Source: an uncultured Clostridia bacterium (GTDB lineage: Bacteria; Bacillota; Clostridia; Lachnospirales; Lachnospiraceae). From it: 7,191 nt of DNA. Shown piece by piece: positions 5,566 to 7,191 of this stretch. The notes below the pieces were generated by a model, which saw nothing but the letters and a program-made list of their open reading frames with translations, was not told the origin of the DNA and searched no databases. The stretch is taken from the NCBI GenBank assembly GCA_947088195.1, contig CAMUFS010000158.1:1-7191 (forward strand), given 5' to 3'. The translations under genes and the position numbers were made by a program. Position 1 is the stretch's first letter; every line of letters begins with the position of its first letter.

Positions 5566-6978
5566 ATGATCTATCATGATTCTAAAGTCACTGATTTAAA
5601 GATTGCATATATTGGCGGCGGTTCCCGCGGCTGGGCATGGAGCCTGATGGGCGATCTTGCTGTAGAGCCTGCACTTTCTGGCACAGTTGCACTTTATGAT
5701 ATTGATATGGAAGCTGCTAGACATAATGAAACAATCGGAAATCGCTTAACTGCGAATACTGATACCTGTGGAAAATGGAAGTATCAAGCGGTTCCTTCTT
5801 TAAAGGATGCATTAACAGGTGCTGATTTTGTAATTATTTCTATTCTGCCCGGTACCTTTGATGAGATGGAATATGACGTTCATCTTCCTGAAAAATATGG
5901 TATCTACCAATCTGTTGGCGACACGGCTGGACCCGGAGGGTTAGTGAGGGCGCTGCGCACTCTTCCCATGTATGTGGAGATCGCTGAGGCGATAAAGGCA
6001 TACGCTCCAAAGGCATGGGTTATCAATTACACTAATCCAATGTCTTTGTGTGTGAAGGTATTATATCACATCTTTCCTGAAATCAAGGCATTTGGCTGCT
6101 GCCATGAGGTATTTGGCACACAGAAAATTTTAAAAACCATTTGTGAGAAAAAATTTGGCATTGAAAAGATTGATAGAAGTGAAATTATGGTCAACGTTTT
6201 GGGAATCAACCACTTTACCTGGTTTGATCGCGCTTCCTACAAGGGTATTGATCTATTTCCTGTATATCAAGAATACATAGATGAACATTATGAAGAAGGC
6301 ATGGACGAGGGCGGTGACGATAATTGGATGAATAATTCCTTTGTCAGCGCACAGCGTGTAAAATTTGATCTGTTCCGCCGTTATGGATATATAGCGGCAG
6401 CGGGCGACCGTCATCTCGCTGAATTTATGCCGGGTGATGAGTATCTTAATGATCCCGATACCGTCAAAAGCTGGAAATTCGGTTTAACAACCGTAGCCTA
6501 TAGAAAAGAAGATTTGAAAAAACGTCTGAAGAAAAGCGCAAGGCTTGTGAAAGGCGAGGAAGGTGTAAAGCTTGAGCCATCTGGTGAGGAGGGTGTATTG
6601 TTAATCAAGGCTTTATGTGGACTAACTCGCATGGTAAGCAATGTCAATATTCCTAACACCTACGGCCAGATACCAAATCTTCCAAGAACAGCCGTTGTGG
6701 AAACCAACGCTGTATTTGCAAAAGATTCCATCTTTCCACTAATTGCAGGAGAGATGCCAGAAAATCTACTTGCATTGACAAAGCCACATGTAGAAAATCA
6801 TGAAGACATCCTGCGGGCTGCTCTTCATCCTGATTTTGAGTTGGCATTGAAAGCGTTCACCAATGATCCTCTAGTAAAGGCTCATTGTCTTCCTAAGGAC
6901 GCAAGACCCCTATTAAGGGACATGATTCGCCATACTCTTTCTTATTTGCCAAAAGAATGGGAAGCTTTGGTCAGATAA
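5566..6978 (+). CDS. lplD: Alpha-galacturonidase, glycoside hydrolase family 4 (LplD type)
   Basis: A 470-aa cytoplasmic GH4 enzyme, full length for the family. GH4 enzymes use NAD+ and a divalent metal (usually Mn2+) and cleave by oxidation at C3 followed by elimination. The dinucleotide-binding loop is IAYIGGGSRGWA (residues 13-24), with an acidic strand end at LYDIDMEAA. NYTNPM is at 154-159, and CCHEVFG at 178-184 supplies the metal-ligand Cys179 and His180. GINHFTWF (213-220) and GDRHLAEFMPG (280-290) are further conserved GH4 blocks. The residues after CH distinguish the GH4 classes: CHEV marks alpha-galacturonidases, unlike CHS in the alpha-glucosidase and alpha-galactosidase members. 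The substrate is therefore probably an alpha-galacturonide from pectin. The ATG follows AAAGGGG at 5551-5557 with 8 nt spacing. A terminator lies about 40 nt after the stop and no further plus-strand gene follows, so it is probably monocistronic. The divergent AraC-type gene is its likely regulator. Confidence 0.92.
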   Translation: MIYHDSKVTDLKIAYIGGGSRGWAWSLMGDLAVEPALSGTVALYDIDMEAARHNETIGNRLTANTDTCGKWKYQAVPSLKDALTGADFVIISILPGTFDEMEYDVHLPEKYGIYQSVGDTAGPGGLVRALRTLPMYVEIAEAIKAYAPKAWVINYTNPMSLCVKVLYHIFPEIKAFGCCHEVFGTQKILKTICEKKFGIEKIDRSEIMVNVLGINHFTWFDRASYKGIDLFPVYQEYIDEHYEEGMDEGGDDNWMNNSFVSAQRVKFDLFRRYGYIAAAGDRHLAEFMPGDEYLNDPDTVKSWKFGLTTVAYRKEDLKKRLKKSARLVKGEEGVKLEPSGEEGVLLIKALCGLTRMVSNVNIPNTYGQIPNLPRTAVVETNAVFAKDSIFPLIAGEMPENLLALTKPHVENHEDILRAALHPDFELALKAFTNDPLVKAHCLPKDARPLLRDMIRHTLSYLPKEWEALVR

Positions 6979-7020
6979 GAAATTGTATAAACTCCTCTAT
7001 GGAAATACATTCCATTCCAG

Positions 7021-7052
7021 AAAAAAGCACGTCTCCCCCGGCGTGCTTTTTT
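7021..7052 (+). terminator. Intrinsic terminator after the alpha-galacturonidase gene
   Basis: AAAAAAGCACG (7021-7031) pairs with CGTGCTTTTTT (7042-7052) in an 11-bp stem with a 10-nt C-rich loop, 42 nt after the stop codon. The A-run on the left arm gives a U-run in the other direction too, so it could also terminate a gene arriving on the minus strand from the right. Confidence 0.92.
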
Positions 7053-7097
7053 CATATATTAAAAAATAGTATACTTTATACAAAACATCTTTATAGG

Positions 7098-7190
7098 CTA
7101 TTTGTGATTGTGGGGTGGTGAATCATATTTTAGAAGGGTCCGCCCAGAGAATTGGCTATAGTCCTCTGTCACCCCGCTCCCGCTTAGTTC
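7098..7190 (-). other. Unidentified open frame reaching the window edge (possible C-terminal gene fragment)
   Basis: On the minus strand 30 codons are open from the edge to a TAG at 7100-7098. The peptide begins ELSGSGVTEDYSQF and ends LLKYDSPPHNHK. I do not recognise it. If real, it is the C-terminus of a gene converging on lplD, and the bidirectional terminator at 7021-7052 would serve both. An open frame this short can easily occur by chance. The same DNA can also fold on the plus strand: GGGGTG (7112-7117) with CACCCC (7170-7175), enclosing CAGAG (7145-7149) with CTCTG (7164-7168). A structured RNA is therefore an alternative. The segment is visibly more GC-rich than the DNA just before it. 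Confidence 0.25.
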
Positions 7191-7191
7191 A

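Noticed and set aside
7000..7014. TGGAA/TTCCA dyad just before the terminator
   Set aside because: A five-bp stem with a five-nt loop and no T-run; the adjacent strong terminator explains transcription stop.
7111..7123. Second T-box core (GGGGTGGTGAA)
   Set aside because: The resemblance stops at GGTGG. There is no ACCGCG-like continuation, specifier region or competing terminator, and no gene follows.

Overview
The window looks like a chromosomal segment from a low-to-moderate GC Gram-positive anaerobe, most likely a Lachnospiraceae-type Clostridium. The reasons are strong GGAGG ribosome-binding sites, consensus sigma-A promoters, a T-box riboswitch before an aminoacyl-tRNA synthetase gene, a clostridial-type glycogen phosphorylase N-terminus, and the long (type 2) form of isoleucyl-tRNA synthetase. 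The genus is an inference.

Layout. The minus strand carries four genes, in transcription order: an AraC-family regulator (5420-4551), a 250-residue protein with a possible PD-(D/E)XK nuclease core and a winged-helix tail (4536-3784), ileS (3404-261), and the first 62 codons of a glycogen/starch phosphorylase (186-1, cut by the window edge). The regulator and the nuclease-like gene are 14 nt apart and look like one operon. Between them and ileS lies about 380 nt of regulatory DNA. It holds two tandem near-consensus promoters and a complete T-box leader with an AUC (Ile) specifier, a UGGU acceptor-pairing bulge and an intrinsic terminator. On the plus strand, transcribed divergently from the regulator, is a family 4 glycoside hydrolase (5566-6978) whose CHEV motif marks it as a probable alpha-galacturonidase (LplD type). 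A strong terminator at 7021-7052 follows it. The last ~140 nt hold no recognisable gene, only an unidentified open frame on the minus strand and some pairing potential.

How the parts fit. ileS is controlled by uncharged tRNA-Ile through the T-box, and phosphorylase may be partly co-transcribed with it. The AraC regulator and the alpha-galacturonidase share a 145-bp AT-rich divergent control region with nearly abutting -10 boxes. The hydrolase promoter lacks a good -35, which suggests activation by the regulator in response to a pectin-derived (galacturonate-containing) signal.

Most notable points: (a) the uncharacterised nuclease-like/wHTH gene downstream of the sugar regulator; (b) a 12/11-nt inverted repeat flanking the T-box, whose upstream arm begins where the distal promoter should start transcription. 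No CRISPR array, tRNA, rRNA or recognisable insertion sequence was found.
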